NCBI GenBank assembly: GCA_023389055.1
Contig: JAEWFA010000015.1
Coordinates: 1-64,000, forward strand
Length of the DNA: 64,000 nucleotides
From: Pseudomonadota bacterium
Lineage (GTDB): Bacteria; Pseudomonadota; Gammaproteobacteria; Burkholderiales; Burkholderiaceae_E
Direction: 5' to 3'
In this document: positions 1 to 9,436 of the stretch, piece by piece
How the letters are laid out: each line of letters begins with the position of its first letter
Numbering within the stretch: the stretch's first letter is position 1
The notes under the pieces: generated by a model
Seen by the model: the letters and a program-made list of their open reading frames with translations, nothing else
The model's database searches: none
Told to the model about the DNA's origin: nothing
Translations under genes and position numbers: made by a program

Positions 1-31
1 CACGCCCCGCGCGGGGGCCGCGGCGCGGGGC

Positions 32-253
32 TCAAGGCCGGGATGCCGCGACCCCGGGCGCGAGACGGTATTTCGTCCCGCAATACGAGCACATCGCCTT
101 CCCCGTAGCCGCCAGCTCCAGGTACACGCGCGGATGCGAGGACCACAGCGGCATCTTCGGGTTCGGGCAGAAGGCCGGCAGGTCGGAAGCGTCGATCTCG
201 ACGACGGCGTCCTGCGCCTGTTGCAGCTCGCCGGTGGCGTCGGGGCCGTTCAT
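32..253 (-). CDS. zinc-finger domain protein (zf-CHCC / NDUFS6-like)
   Basis: A 73-residue protein with one Cys at residue 29, His at 40 and a CxxC pair at 55 and 58. This matches the small zf-CHCC zinc-ribbon family found next to ilvE in many betaproteobacteria. The family is related to the C-terminal domain of mitochondrial complex I subunit NDUFS6; its bacterial role is not well defined. The ATG overlaps the ilvE stop codon by 4 bp (ATGA), so the two genes are probably translationally coupled. Family assignment rests on the spacing of the metal ligands and the neighbourhood; no specific function is claimed. Confidence 0.85.
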   Translation of the reverse strand: MNGPDATGELQQAQDAVVEIDASDLPAFCPNPKMPLWSSHPRVYLELAATGKAMCSYCGTKYRLAPGVAASRP

Positions 254-1185
254 CGCTGTGGCGCTCCGACCGGGGTGAGCCATTCGCGGTAGCGCGGGTT
301 GCGCCCTGCGACGATGTCGAAGAACATGCCTTGCAGCCGTTCGGTGACGGGGCCGCGACGGCCTTCGCCGATCGTGCGGTCGTCCAGTTCGCGGATCGGC
401 GTGATCTCGGCGGCCGTTCCGGTGAAGAACGCCTCGTCGGCGCAGTACATCTCGTCGCGCGTGATGCGCTTCTCGCGCACTTCGATTCCGGCGTCGCGCG
501 CGATGGCGATCACCGCGTCGCGCGTGATGCCGTCCAGGCACGAGGCGACGTCGGGCGTGTAGACCACGCCGTTGCGCACGATGAAGACGTTCTCGCCCGA
601 GCCTTCGGAGACGTAGCCCTCGGTGTCGAGCAGCAGCGCTTCGTCGTAGCCGTGCGCGCAGACTTCCTGGTTGGCGAGTATCGAGTTGATGTAGTAGCCG
701 CTCGCCTTCGCGCGCACCAGCGATACGTTGACGTGATGCCGCGTGAACGACGAGGTCTTCACGCGGATGCCGCCGGCGATCGCTTCTTCGCCCAGATAGG
801 CGCCCCAGGGCCAGGCCGCCACCGCTACGTGGATCGTGTTGCCGCGCGCCGAGACGCCGAGCTTCTCGGAACCGATCCAGGCGATCGGGCGCAGGTAGCA
901 GGATTCGAGCGCGTTCATCCGCACGACGTCCTTCTGCGCCTGGACCAGCGTGTCGAACGAGAACGGCAACCGCATCTGGAAGATCTTTGCCGAGTTGAAC
1001 AGCCGCTTCGTGTGCTCGTGCAGTCGGAAGATCGCCGTGCCTTCGTCGGTCTTGTAAGCGCGAACGCCTTCGAATACCGCCATCCCGTAGTGCAGCGAGT
1101 GCGTGAGCACGTGGATCCTGGCGTCGCGCCAGTCGACCATCTTGCCGTCGAACCAGATATGACCGTCGCGGTCAGCCATCGACAT
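250..1185 (-). CDS. ilvE: branched-chain amino acid aminotransferase
   Basis: This 311-residue class IV PLP aminotransferase performs the last step of Val, Leu and Ile synthesis (2-oxo acid plus glutamate) in the cytoplasm. It shows FEGVRAY near residue 39, the PLP-binding Lys at about 160 in RAKASGYYINS, and the C-terminal GTAAEITPI motif. The length suits group I BCATs. The reading frame continues upstream, but the ATG at 1185 is preferred because GGGAGAAA precedes it; a second ATG two codons later is also possible. It is divergent from the MFS gene at 1274. Confidence 0.95.
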   Translation of the reverse strand: MSMADRDGHIWFDGKMVDWRDARIHVLTHSLHYGMAVFEGVRAYKTDEGTAIFRLHEHTKRLFNSAKIFQMRLPFSFDTLVQAQKDVVRMNALESCYLRPIAWIGSEKLGVSARGNTIHVAVAAWPWGAYLGEEAIAGGIRVKTSSFTRHHVNVSLVRAKASGYYINSILANQEVCAHGYDEALLLDTEGYVSEGSGENVFIVRNGVVYTPDVASCLDGITRDAVIAIARDAGIEVREKRITRDEMYCADEAFFTGTAAEITPIRELDDRTIGEGRRGPVTERLQGMFFDIVAGRNPRYREWLTPVGAPQR

Positions 1186-1237
1186 CGCTTTCTCCCGGGG
1201 ACTTCCGAAGGCGCGCGAAGATGCGCGGAAACCGCGT

Positions 1238-1246
1238 ATTTTAGCA
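1238..1246 (-). promoter_or_regulatory. extended -10 promoter element for ilvE
   Basis: On the minus strand this reads TGCTAAAAT, an extended -10 (TGnTAnAAT), about 50 bp before the ilvE start. No clear -35 is seen, which suits an extended -10 promoter. The same TGC-TAnAnT form recurs before other genes in this window. Confidence 0.45.
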
Positions 1247-1273
1247 ACCGGCGCCCGCAGTAGACTGCGCGGG

Positions 1274-2518
1274 ATGACGATGCCGCCCCCCGCCCGCTTT
1301 CGCTCGCAGGTCACGCTGCTCGTCGTGCTGCAGGCACTGCTGCTGACGAACAACGTCACGCTGATCGCGGTCAACGGTCTCGCCGGCCTGCAGCTGGCGT
1401 CGACGCCGCTGCTCGCCACCTTCCCGGTCACCGGCTACGTTCTCGGGGGGGCGGTATGGGCGATGCCTGCGGCACTGTTCATGCGCCGCTACGGTCGGCG
1501 CGCCGGCTACACGCTCGGCTCGCTGGTCGCGATGCTCGGCTCGCTGCTTGCATGGCACGCAATGAACGCAGGCAGCCTCGCGCTGCTTTGCACCGCCACG
1601 TTCGTCTGCGGGCTGTACAACGCCTTCGGCGCGAGCCTGCGCTTCGCCGCCGCCGACGTCGTCGACGCGGCGCCCGAGGCGCTGACGGCCTGGGGCGAGC
1701 GGTGGCGGCCCCGTGCGATTTCACTGGTGCTCGCCGGCGGCATCGCCGGCGGCGTCGTCGGGCCGGAGATCTCGAAGTGGTCGCGCGGGGCGTTGGCGAC
1801 GCCGTTTGCGGGTAGCTACCTGGTGCTGGTTGCCTTCGCCGGGCTGTCGCTCGTGCTCGTGCAGGCGCTGCGCGTGCCGGTGCCGTCCAAGGTCGCGTCG
1901 AGCGGCAGCGCGCGCCCGCTTCGCGAGATCCTGCGCGATCCCGTCTGCCGCGTCGCGATCATCTGCGCCGCGCTCGCGTACGGCGTGATGAACCTGCTGA
2001 TGGTGGCCACGCCGCTGGCCATGGAGGTCTGCGGGTTGCCCTACGAGGCGGCCGCCTTCGTGATCGAGTGGCACGTCGTCGGGATGTTCGCCCCGGGACT
2101 GTTCTCGGGGGCGCTGATCGGACGCTTCGGCGCGCTGCCCGTCGTGTTCACCGGCGCCGCGCTGATGCTCGGCTGCGTCGGCGTTGCGCTCTCGGGCGTC
2201 GAGCTGATGCATTTCACGATCGCGCTGTTCGCGCTCGGTGTCGGATGGAACTTCATGTACACCGGCGCCACGGCGTTGCTGACGAAGGCGTACCGGCCCG
2301 CCGAGAAGAACAAGGTGCAGGGCCTGATGGATTCGATCGTGTTCGCGACGATGATCACGAGTTCGGCCTCGTCGGGCGCGCTGCTCTTCGTCGACGGCTG
2401 GTCGGTGCTGAACCTGCTGTCGCTGCCTTTCGTCGTCTTCGCGCTGGCCGCGGTGCTGTGGCTTGCCGCGCGCAGCGGATGGGCCTTCGGCCGGCCGGGC
2501 GTCGGCGCGGCTTCGTAG
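1274..2518 (+). CDS. MFS transporter
   Basis: A 414-residue integral membrane protein with about 12 hydrophobic segments. A basic loop (FMRRYGRRAGY) between segments 2 and 3 corresponds to the MFS motif A region. It belongs to the major facilitator superfamily and probably exports a small molecule by proton antiport, but the substrate cannot be told from sequence. The start is the ATG at 1274, divergent from ilvE. It is followed by the convergent glnE (stop at 2549). Confidence 0.85.
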   Translation: MTMPPPARFRSQVTLLVVLQALLLTNNVTLIAVNGLAGLQLASTPLLATFPVTGYVLGGAVWAMPAALFMRRYGRRAGYTLGSLVAMLGSLLAWHAMNAGSLALLCTATFVCGLYNAFGASLRFAAADVVDAAPEALTAWGERWRPRAISLVLAGGIAGGVVGPEISKWSRGALATPFAGSYLVLVAFAGLSLVLVQALRVPVPSKVASSGSARPLREILRDPVCRVAIICAALAYGVMNLLMVATPLAMEVCGLPYEAAAFVIEWHVVGMFAPGLFSGALIGRFGALPVVFTGAALMLGCVGVALSGVELMHFTIALFALGVGWNFMYTGATALLTKAYRPAEKNKVQGLMDSIVFATMITSSASSGALLFVDGWSVLNLLSLPFVVFALAAVLWLAARSGWAFGRPGVGAAS

Positions 2519-2548
2519 CGATGCTTCGCTGCGGCGATCCGTTCGCAG

Positions 2549-5302
2549 TCAGCCGGGGCCGAACAACGAGTTCCACATCGCCTGCACCGCGGCGCGTTCG
2601 GTCGAGACTACCGTGGGGTCCACCCGCGCAACCACGCCGTCGAGTCGCGCCTGGTGCTGCAGGCGCCGATATCGACGGTAGGCGTCGGCCACGCGAAGCG
2701 CGAGCGCCGGATCGATCAGACCGAACTCGCCGGCGCGCCCGAGCAGCGCGATGTTCCCGGCGTTGTCGAGCAGCCGGGGATGCTCGCCCGAATGCGCGAG
2801 CACGAGGAACTGCACGAGGAACTCGATGTCGACCATGCCGCCGCGGTCGTGCTTCAGGTCGAAGCGGTCGCTGCGATTCGGGTGCGCCTCGCGCATGCGC
2901 GCGCGCATTGCGCGCACTTCGTCGCGCAGCCGGTCGTGGTCGCGCGCTCGCGCCAACACGTCGCGGCGGATCGCCTCGAAGCGCTCGCCGATCGACGCGT
3001 CGCCCGCCGAGAAGCGCGCGCGGCTGAGCGCCTGGTGCTCCCACACCCACGCGGCATCGTTCTGGTAAGACGCGAAGGCGGCCACGCTCGAGACGAGCAT
3101 TCCCGCCTGTCCGTTCGGGCGCAGGCGCAGGTCGGTGTCGAAGAGCAGACCTGCTGCGGTTCGCGTCGACAGCCATGCCGAGACGCGCTGCGCGAGCAGC
3201 GCGTACGCTTCGGGCGCGCGTTCGTCCGGGTCGTCGTAGAGAAAGACGAGGTCGATGTCGGAGGCGTAGCCGAGTTCCTTGCCGCCCAGGCGGCCGTACG
3301 AGATCGCCGCGAAGCGCGGCGCGTCGCGAAAGCGCAGCCGCAGTCCGCTCCAGACGAGGTCGATGACAAGGCCGAGCAGTCGATCGGCGAGTTCGCTCAG
3401 GTGATCGGACAGTCGCTCGACCGTGAGGCGCCCCTCGAGGTCCTGCACCATCAGCCGGAACACCTGCGCGTGATGCGCCTCGCGAACCAGGTCCATCTGC
3501 CGCTCGACATCGGGCGCGCCGTCGCGCGTAGCCGCTTCGATCCGCTCGTGCAACTGCTCGCTCCACGCGGCGTAATCCTGCGGCTCGAGCAGCTCGCCGT
3601 CGAGCAGTTCGTCGAGGACGACCGGGTGCTGCATCAGGTACTCGGCGGGTGACTTCGCCCAGTCGAGCACGCGCAGCACGCGCGCGAACGCGTCGCGGAA
3701 GCGATCGAGCAAGGCGACGTAGCCCGGGCGACGGCAGATCGCCTCGAGCAGGTCGACGAGCCGCGCGAGCCCCGCGGCGCCGGTGCCGCTGCGTACGGCC
3801 TCGGCGAGCAGCCGTTCGATCGCCGCGCGCGTCTCGGCGCGCGCGGCGCGGTACCGGGTGCCTGCGCGCAAGGCCGCGAAGCGGCGCTCGCTCTCCGCGT
3901 CCGGGGCCGGCACGGCGTCGGCCACCTCGGGCGCCTCGCCGTCGCCTTCCGGCGGCGCGAGCAGCCGATCGAAGATGCGCGCGGTCTGCTCGGTGCGTTC
4001 GTCGATCGCCGCATCGAACTCGGCCGCCGGCATGCCGAGCATCGCCGCGATCGCCTCGCGCACCTGCGGCGCGCGCGCGAGCCGGTGCGTCTGCGCGTCC
4101 TCCCGGTATTGCAGCATGTGCTCGGTGCGGCGAAGCAGCCGATAGGCTTTGGCGAGGGCCTCGCTCTCGTCCTCCGGCAGAAGGCCCTTCGCGGCGAGCG
4201 CCTGCAGCGTTTCGATCGTATGCCGCCCCTGCAGCGTCGGGTCCTGGCCCCCGCGGACGATCTGGAACAACTGCGCGACGAACTCGATCTCGCGGATTCC
4301 GCCCCGGCCGAGCTTGACGTCGAAGGCCTCGGGATCGCGCGCGCCGCGGCGCAGGACCTGCGCGCGCACCTTCGCGTGCAGGCTGCGCAGCGCCTCGATC
4401 GCGTCGAAGTCGAGATAGCGTCGATAGACGAAGGGGCCGACGACGCGCGCGAGCGCCGCTTCGTCCTCGTCGCGCGCGTCGGTCGACGCGGTGCCCGAGT
4501 CGGCGATCACGCGTCCCTTCAGCCAGGCGAAGCGCTCCCACTCCCGACCCTGCGCGTAGAAATACTGCTCGAGCATCGGCAGCGAGACGACGAGCGGACC
4601 CGAATCGCCGTTCGGTCGCAGCCGGGCGTCGACGCGAAAGACGAAACCGTCGGCGTCGCATTCCGACAGCAACGCGATGGCGCGGCGCGCGAGGCGGTGC
4701 ATCCACTCGCTCGTCGCCAGGACGCTGCCGCCCGCGCCCGGCGCGCCCGCGCTCTCGCCCTCGCCGCGAAACACGAAGACGAGGTCCAGATCGGACGAGA
4801 CGTTCAGCTCGCCGCCTCCTACCTTCCCCATCCCGACGGCGAGCAGGTCCTGCGGGCGACCGTCGCGATCGAGCGCGCCGCCGTGACGTTCGACGAGCGT
4901 CGCGCCGGCCGCGCGCATGACGAGCGACGTGGCGATCTCGGCGAAAGCGGTCATCGCCTGGCAGACCTCGTCGAGTGACGCGCGTCCGCTCGTGTCGCGC
5001 TCGATGAGCGCGAGCATCAGCCAGTTGCGCGCGCGGCGCAGCGCCCGGCCGAGGACGACCTCGTCGCCCGCACCTGCACCCGCGCCGGCACTACGCAGCG
5101 ATGACGCGCCTGCCGCGCCGTCGTGCGCGCCCACGGCGGCTGCGCGTTCTCGTTCGACGAGCGATTCGATCGCCGTGCGCGTCAGCGCGTCGGCCGTGAG
5201 GGCCTCGAGGCGGCTGCGTACCGTCGTTTCGTCCGAACGCGCGGCGAACGCCGCCAGCGTGCGCCGGAAGTACGCCGAATGACGCTCGCCGTCCAAGCGC
5301 AT
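2549..5302 (-). CDS. glnE: bifunctional glutamine synthetase adenylyltransferase/deadenylase
   Basis: This 917-residue enzyme attaches AMP to glutamine synthetase (GlnA) and removes it, in response to PII and glutamine, so it sets nitrogen assimilation. Two nucleotidyltransferase domains are visible. The N-terminal deadenylase has GKVGGGELNVSSDLDLVF at about 159-176. The C-terminal adenylyltransferase has GRLGGKELGYASDIDLVF at about 668-685. Both keep the GG...DxD metal-binding signature. The length is close to the family norm (about 920-950). It begins 43 bp from the divergent yhdP gene. Confidence 0.96.
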   Translation of the reverse strand: MRLDGERHSAYFRRTLAAFAARSDETTVRSRLEALTADALTRTAIESLVERERAAAVGAHDGAAGASSLRSAGAGAGAGDEVVLGRALRRARNWLMLALIERDTSGRASLDEVCQAMTAFAEIATSLVMRAAGATLVERHGGALDRDGRPQDLLAVGMGKVGGGELNVSSDLDLVFVFRGEGESAGAPGAGGSVLATSEWMHRLARRAIALLSECDADGFVFRVDARLRPNGDSGPLVVSLPMLEQYFYAQGREWERFAWLKGRVIADSGTASTDARDEDEAALARVVGPFVYRRYLDFDAIEALRSLHAKVRAQVLRRGARDPEAFDVKLGRGGIREIEFVAQLFQIVRGGQDPTLQGRHTIETLQALAAKGLLPEDESEALAKAYRLLRRTEHMLQYREDAQTHRLARAPQVREAIAAMLGMPAAEFDAAIDERTEQTARIFDRLLAPPEGDGEAPEVADAVPAPDAESERRFAALRAGTRYRAARAETRAAIERLLAEAVRSGTGAAGLARLVDLLEAICRRPGYVALLDRFRDAFARVLRVLDWAKSPAEYLMQHPVVLDELLDGELLEPQDYAAWSEQLHERIEAATRDGAPDVERQMDLVREAHHAQVFRLMVQDLEGRLTVERLSDHLSELADRLLGLVIDLVWSGLRLRFRDAPRFAAISYGRLGGKELGYASDIDLVFLYDDPDERAPEAYALLAQRVSAWLSTRTAAGLLFDTDLRLRPNGQAGMLVSSVAAFASYQNDAAWVWEHQALSRARFSAGDASIGERFEAIRRDVLARARDHDRLRDEVRAMRARMREAHPNRSDRFDLKHDRGGMVDIEFLVQFLVLAHSGEHPRLLDNAGNIALLGRAGEFGLIDPALALRVADAYRRYRRLQHQARLDGVVARVDPTVVSTERAAVQAMWNSLFGPG

Positions 5303-5345
5303 GATCGCGGTTCCGAAGGGTTATCCTTGAGCCCGATTGTCGCTC

Positions 5346-8300
5346 ATGCACGCCCCCGTACCGCCGGCCGTCGGCCCGACTCGACTCGAGCGCGCGCTCC
5401 GGTGGCTCGCGTGGAGCGTGCTCGTCCTCGCGCTGGCGCTGGCCGGCGCCTACACCGCGCTTCGAACCCTCGTCTGGCCGAACCTCGAACGCTGGCGGCC
5501 GCAGATCGAGCAGCAACTCGCGCAGGTGACGGGCCGCCAGGTGCATATCGGCGCGCTGACTACCGGTTTCGACGGCTGGCGTCCCTGGCTCGTCGCCGAC
5601 CGCGTCGCGGTGCTCGACGCCGACGGCGCCCAGGCGCTGACGGCGTCGCGCGTGCGCGGCGTCGTGTCGATGCGCGGGGCGTTGCGCGGGCGTTTCGTGC
5701 TCGCGCTGCTGGAAATCGACGAGCCCGCGCTGCGCGTCGAGCGCGTCACCTCTCGTCGCTTGCGCGTCGGCGGCTTCGAACTGGATCTCGACGCCCCCGG
5801 TTCGCCCGGCGCTTTCGACCGCGTGCTCGTGCATCGACGGATCCGCCTGCACGATGCGCGCATCGACGCGGTCGATCGGGCGAGCGGGCAGCGCATGGAG
5901 CTTGCCCACGTCGACGTCGCGCTCGGGTCGGTCGGCCGGCGCCATCGCGCGTCGTTGCACGTGCCGGCGTGGGGCGAGGTCGCGCAGGACGTCGACGCCG
6001 CGATCGAGTTCGCCCATCCGCCTTTCGGATCGGCCGCCGATTGGCGCAAGTGGCGCGGCGAGGCCTACGTCGGCGTGCGAAGCGCGGACCTTGCGGCGGT
6101 GCTCTCGCATTGGGGCCGCTGGCACGACGTCCTCGGCTTGCCGGGGGCGCCGCCGGAAGTCGCCGTCGACGCAGGCCGGGTCGGATTCCGGGCCTGGACG
6201 CAGTTCGATCCCGACGCCGCCAATCGCACTGCGCTGAAGCTGGAGGCGGCGTCGCTGCGCGCCGGCATCGACGGACGCGCGATTCCCGTCGCCGCCGTGC
6301 GCCTCGAGGCGAACGCCACGCACGATGGGGCGGGCGGCACCACGCTGCTGTTCGGGAAACTCGAACTCGACGGCGAGAAGCACGGCGCCTTCGATGCAGT
6401 GGCCGGCGAGCCGATGCTGCGCCTGGCTGCCGACGGCCGGCCGCTTGCCGCGCGTCTTTCGCTCGCCCGCTTCGACGCCGGGCGCACGCTCGCCTGGTTG
6501 CGCGACTTCCCGTTGCCCGCCGACGTGCGCGCGCGTCTCGAGCCGCTGCAGGTCGAGGGGCAGGTCCGGCGCGTCGCGCTCGACTGGTCGGCGGAGCCGG
6601 GCGACGAGCGAACGCGGGTCGATGCGGACTTCGAGCAGCTGGCTTTCGCGTGGCACGAGGGCGGCGAGTTGCGTCCCGGAGAGCTGCGCCTGCCGGGCTT
6701 TCGCAACGTTTCGGGGCACGTGAGCCTCACGCGCGACGGCGGCGAAGCGACGTTGAACGCAGCCGACGCGGTGCTTCGCTTCCCCGGCCTGTTCGCCGAA
6801 CCCGAAGTCCCGCTCGAGCGGCTGGACGCCCGCGCGACGTGGACGATCGACGACGCCGCCGACGCTGCGCAGGCGCCTCGCGTCGCGTTGCGGATCGAGT
6901 CGCTGCGTTTCGCCAACCGCGATGCGGCCGGGGAAGTGTCGGGTACCTATCGCAGCGGTGGCCGGGGCGCGGGCATCGTCGACCTGGCCGGGCGCCTGGA
7001 GCGCGCCGAGGCGGCGCGCACCGCGCGCTACCTGCCGCTGGTCATCCCCGAGCCGGTACGCGACTGGGTGCGCGACGCGGTGCGCGGCGGGCGCTCCAAC
7101 GACGTGCGTTTCGTGCTGCAGGGCGACCTGGCGGACTTCCCGTTTCGCGACCCTGCCCTGGGCAACTTCCTCGTCGAGGCGCGCCTGGCGGACGGGCGGC
7201 TCGCCTATGCGCCCGGTTGGCCGGTGATCGACAGTATCCGTGGTTCGTTGCGCTTCGAGCGCGCGGGAATGGAGATCGATGCGCAGTCGGGCGCGGTGTG
7301 GAACGTCGCGCTCGTCGACACGCACGCGCGGATCGCCGATTTCGACGAGCCACTGCTGCTCGTCGAGGGAAGCGGAACCGGGCCGGCCCAGGACATGATC
7401 CGTTTCGTCAACGAGAGCGCGCTGCGCACGAAGATCGACGACTTCACCCGAGAGACGACGGTTGCCGGCGGCGCGACGCTGCAGTTGGCGCTCGAGCTGC
7501 CGCTCGATGACCTCGAGGCGACCCGCGTGCGCGGCGCCGTCCGCCTGGCCGGCAACGACGTTGCGCTCGATCGCGCGCTGCCGCCGCTCGAGGCGCTCGC
7601 CGGGCGGCTGGAGTTCACCGAAGACCGGCTCGCGTTGCGCGACCTGCGCGCGAAGTTCCTCGGCGGCGAGTTGCAGGCGCAGGGCGACGCTCCCGGACCC
7701 GGGCAGCTGCAGGTGATCGCGAAAGGATCGGTTCCGGCCGCTTCGCTCGCGCAATGGCGAGATCCTTCCTTCGGACCCGCGTTGCCCGGGCGCGTTGCAG
7801 CGTCGTTGAGCGGCGCGCTCGCCTTCGACGCGCGCTTCGAGCTTCAGGACGGACGCTCGAAGCTGTCGATCGACTCCGACCTCGTCGGGCTCGCGAGCAC
7901 GCTGCCGGCGCCGTTCGCCAAGGTCGCCGAGCAGCGCTGGCCGCTGCGCATCGAATCGGCCACTTCGCCCGGCGGCATCGAAACCCTGCGCGTTCGCCTG
8001 CGCGAGGATGCGCAACTCGTCGTCGAGCGCGAGCGCGCATCGGCCCCGGGGGCCGCGAAGCTGCGCCGTGGCGCGTTTGCGTTGGGCACGGACGCCGTCC
8101 TGCCCGACACGGGTTTCGCCGCACGCGTGCATGCGCCCGAACTCGACCTCGATGCCTGGGATGCGCTGCTCGACGAGACGTCGGCGGCGAACGACTCCGA
8201 GGGGCCCCCGCGGCAGGTTGCCTCCGATGCCTCGTCGTTCGTCCCGGACGTCGTCTCGATCGTCTCCGATCGCGTGCGCCTGGGCGGACGCACTTTCGAA

Positions 8301-9392
8301 GACGTCGTCGTCGGCGCCACGCGAGTCGATGCCGCCTGGCAGGCGAACCTGCACGCCCGCGGCGTCGACGGCTACCTGCATTGGACGCCGGGCGAAGGCG
8401 GTGCCGCGGCGGGGCAATTGTCGGCACGCTTCACGCGGCTGTCGATTCCCGAGGACCGCATCGACGACATCGAACAGTTGCTCGATTCCACGCCCCGTTC
8501 GCTGCCCGCGCTCGACGTCACGGCCGACGAACTGGTGCTCGGCGCACGAAAGCTCGGCGCGCTGCAGTTGCGCGCGAAGAACGACGAGACGCAGGGTTCG
8601 TCGCTATGGCGCCTGCAGCACCTTCAGTTGCGCAACCCTGCCGCAACCTTCGATGCCAACGGCACCTGGATTTCCCGGCGCGGCGAAGCGTCGCCGCTGA
8701 GCTCGATGCAGTTCAACCTGTCGGTCGTCGACGCCGGCCAGCTGCTGGAGCTTTTCGATTACCGCGACGTGCTGCGTGGCGGCGCCGGCGGCCTGAGCGG
8801 CGAGGTGCACTGGAACGGCTCGCCGATGCGGCTGGACTCGCGCTCGCTGGGCGGCGAGATCTCGCTGTCGCTGGGCAAGGGCCAGTTCCTGAAGAGCGAC
8901 CCGGGAATCGCGAAGCTGATCGGCGTACTCAACCTGCAGTCGCTGCGGCGACGACTCGTCTTCGATTTCCGCGACGTCTTCGCCGAAGGTTTCGCCTTCG
9001 ACCGGATCGACGGTACCGTTCACGTGCGCGACGGCGTGGCACGCACCGATGACCTCCGGATGCGCGGGGTGGCAGCCCAGGTCTCGATTCGCGGCGAGGC
9101 GAGCATTCCCGCCGAGACGCAGTCGCTCGTCGTCGAGGTGCGTCCGGAACTGAACGCGGGGCTTGCCTCGCTCGCGTATGCGGCACTGGCGAATCCGGCG
9201 CTCGGACTCGGATCCTTCCTCGCGCAGATGATGCTGCGCGAGCCCCTGCAGCGCATATTCGCGTTCGAGTACGACGTGACGGGTCCGTGGGACGATCCGC
9301 AGGTGGTGCGTCGATCGCGTCCGACGCCCGAGGCGCTGGTGTCGCCCGACGTGCCCGCGGGCCCGCCGGCGGGCGCGGCCCCCGCGAACTGA
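5346..9392 (+). CDS. YhdP family AsmA-like protein (TIGR02099 type)
   Basis: A very long protein (1348 residues from the ATG at 5346; an in-frame TTG lies at 5337). It has one N-terminal membrane anchor at roughly 17-40, followed by a long periplasmic region rich in beta-strands and an AsmA-like C-terminal part. YhdP-type proteins are thought to form a groove-like bridge that moves phospholipid between inner and outer membranes. That role is known for the family and is not shown here. It heads the run yhdP - nitrilase - tldD - MFS, a familiar betaproteobacterial order. Confidence 0.88.
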   Translation: MHAPVPPAVGPTRLERALRWLAWSVLVLALALAGAYTALRTLVWPNLERWRPQIEQQLAQVTGRQVHIGALTTGFDGWRPWLVADRVAVLDADGAQALTASRVRGVVSMRGALRGRFVLALLEIDEPALRVERVTSRRLRVGGFELDLDAPGSPGAFDRVLVHRRIRLHDARIDAVDRASGQRMELAHVDVALGSVGRRHRASLHVPAWGEVAQDVDAAIEFAHPPFGSAADWRKWRGEAYVGVRSADLAAVLSHWGRWHDVLGLPGAPPEVAVDAGRVGFRAWTQFDPDAANRTALKLEAASLRAGIDGRAIPVAAVRLEANATHDGAGGTTLLFGKLELDGEKHGAFDAVAGEPMLRLAADGRPLAARLSLARFDAGRTLAWLRDFPLPADVRARLEPLQVEGQVRRVALDWSAEPGDERTRVDADFEQLAFAWHEGGELRPGELRLPGFRNVSGHVSLTRDGGEATLNAADAVLRFPGLFAEPEVPLERLDARATWTIDDAADAAQAPRVALRIESLRFANRDAAGEVSGTYRSGGRGAGIVDLAGRLERAEAARTARYLPLVIPEPVRDWVRDAVRGGRSNDVRFVLQGDLADFPFRDPALGNFLVEARLADGRLAYAPGWPVIDSIRGSLRFERAGMEIDAQSGAVWNVALVDTHARIADFDEPLLLVEGSGTGPAQDMIRFVNESALRTKIDDFTRETTVAGGATLQLALELPLDDLEATRVRGAVRLAGNDVALDRALPPLEALAGRLEFTEDRLALRDLRAKFLGGELQAQGDAPGPGQLQVIAKGSVPAASLAQWRDPSFGPALPGRVAASLSGALAFDARFELQDGRSKLSIDSDLVGLASTLPAPFAKVAEQRWPLRIESATSPGGIETLRVRLREDAQLVVERERASAPGAAKLRRGAFALGTDAVLPDTGFAARVHAPELDLDAWDALLDETSAANDSEGPPRQVASDASSFVPDVVSIVSDRVRLGGRTFEDVVVGATRVDAAWQANLHARGVDGYLHWTPGEGGAAAGQLSARFTRLSIPEDRIDDIEQLLDSTPRSLPALDVTADELVLGARKLGALQLRAKNDETQGSSLWRLQHLQLRNPAATFDANGTWISRRGEASPLSSMQFNLSVVDAGQLLELFDYRDVLRGGAGGLSGEVHWNGSPMRLDSRSLGGEISLSLGKGQFLKSDPGIAKLIGVLNLQSLRRRLVFDFRDVFAEGFAFDRIDGTVHVRDGVARTDDLRMRGVAAQVSIRGEASIPAETQSLVVEVRPELNAGLASLAYAALANPALGLGSFLAQMMLREPLQRIFAFEYDVTGPWDDPQVVRRSRPTPEALVSPDVPAGPPAGAAPAN

Positions 9393-9436
9393 GAACACGG
9401 CGCGGCAGTTGCTCGCGCCTTTGCAGGAGTCGATCC

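Noticed and set aside
4..30. GC-rich hairpin at the window start as a terminator for the zinc-finger/ilvE operon
   Set aside because: CCCCGCGC / GCGCGGGG can pair, but there is no T-tract and the flank is cut by the window edge.
5091..8417. A 1108-codon open frame on the minus strand opposite yhdP, and similar long antisense frames over glnE and gcvP
   Set aside because: They are shadows produced by GC-rich codon use; the protein sequences are Arg/Ala/His-rich with no domain and lie opposite clearly real genes.
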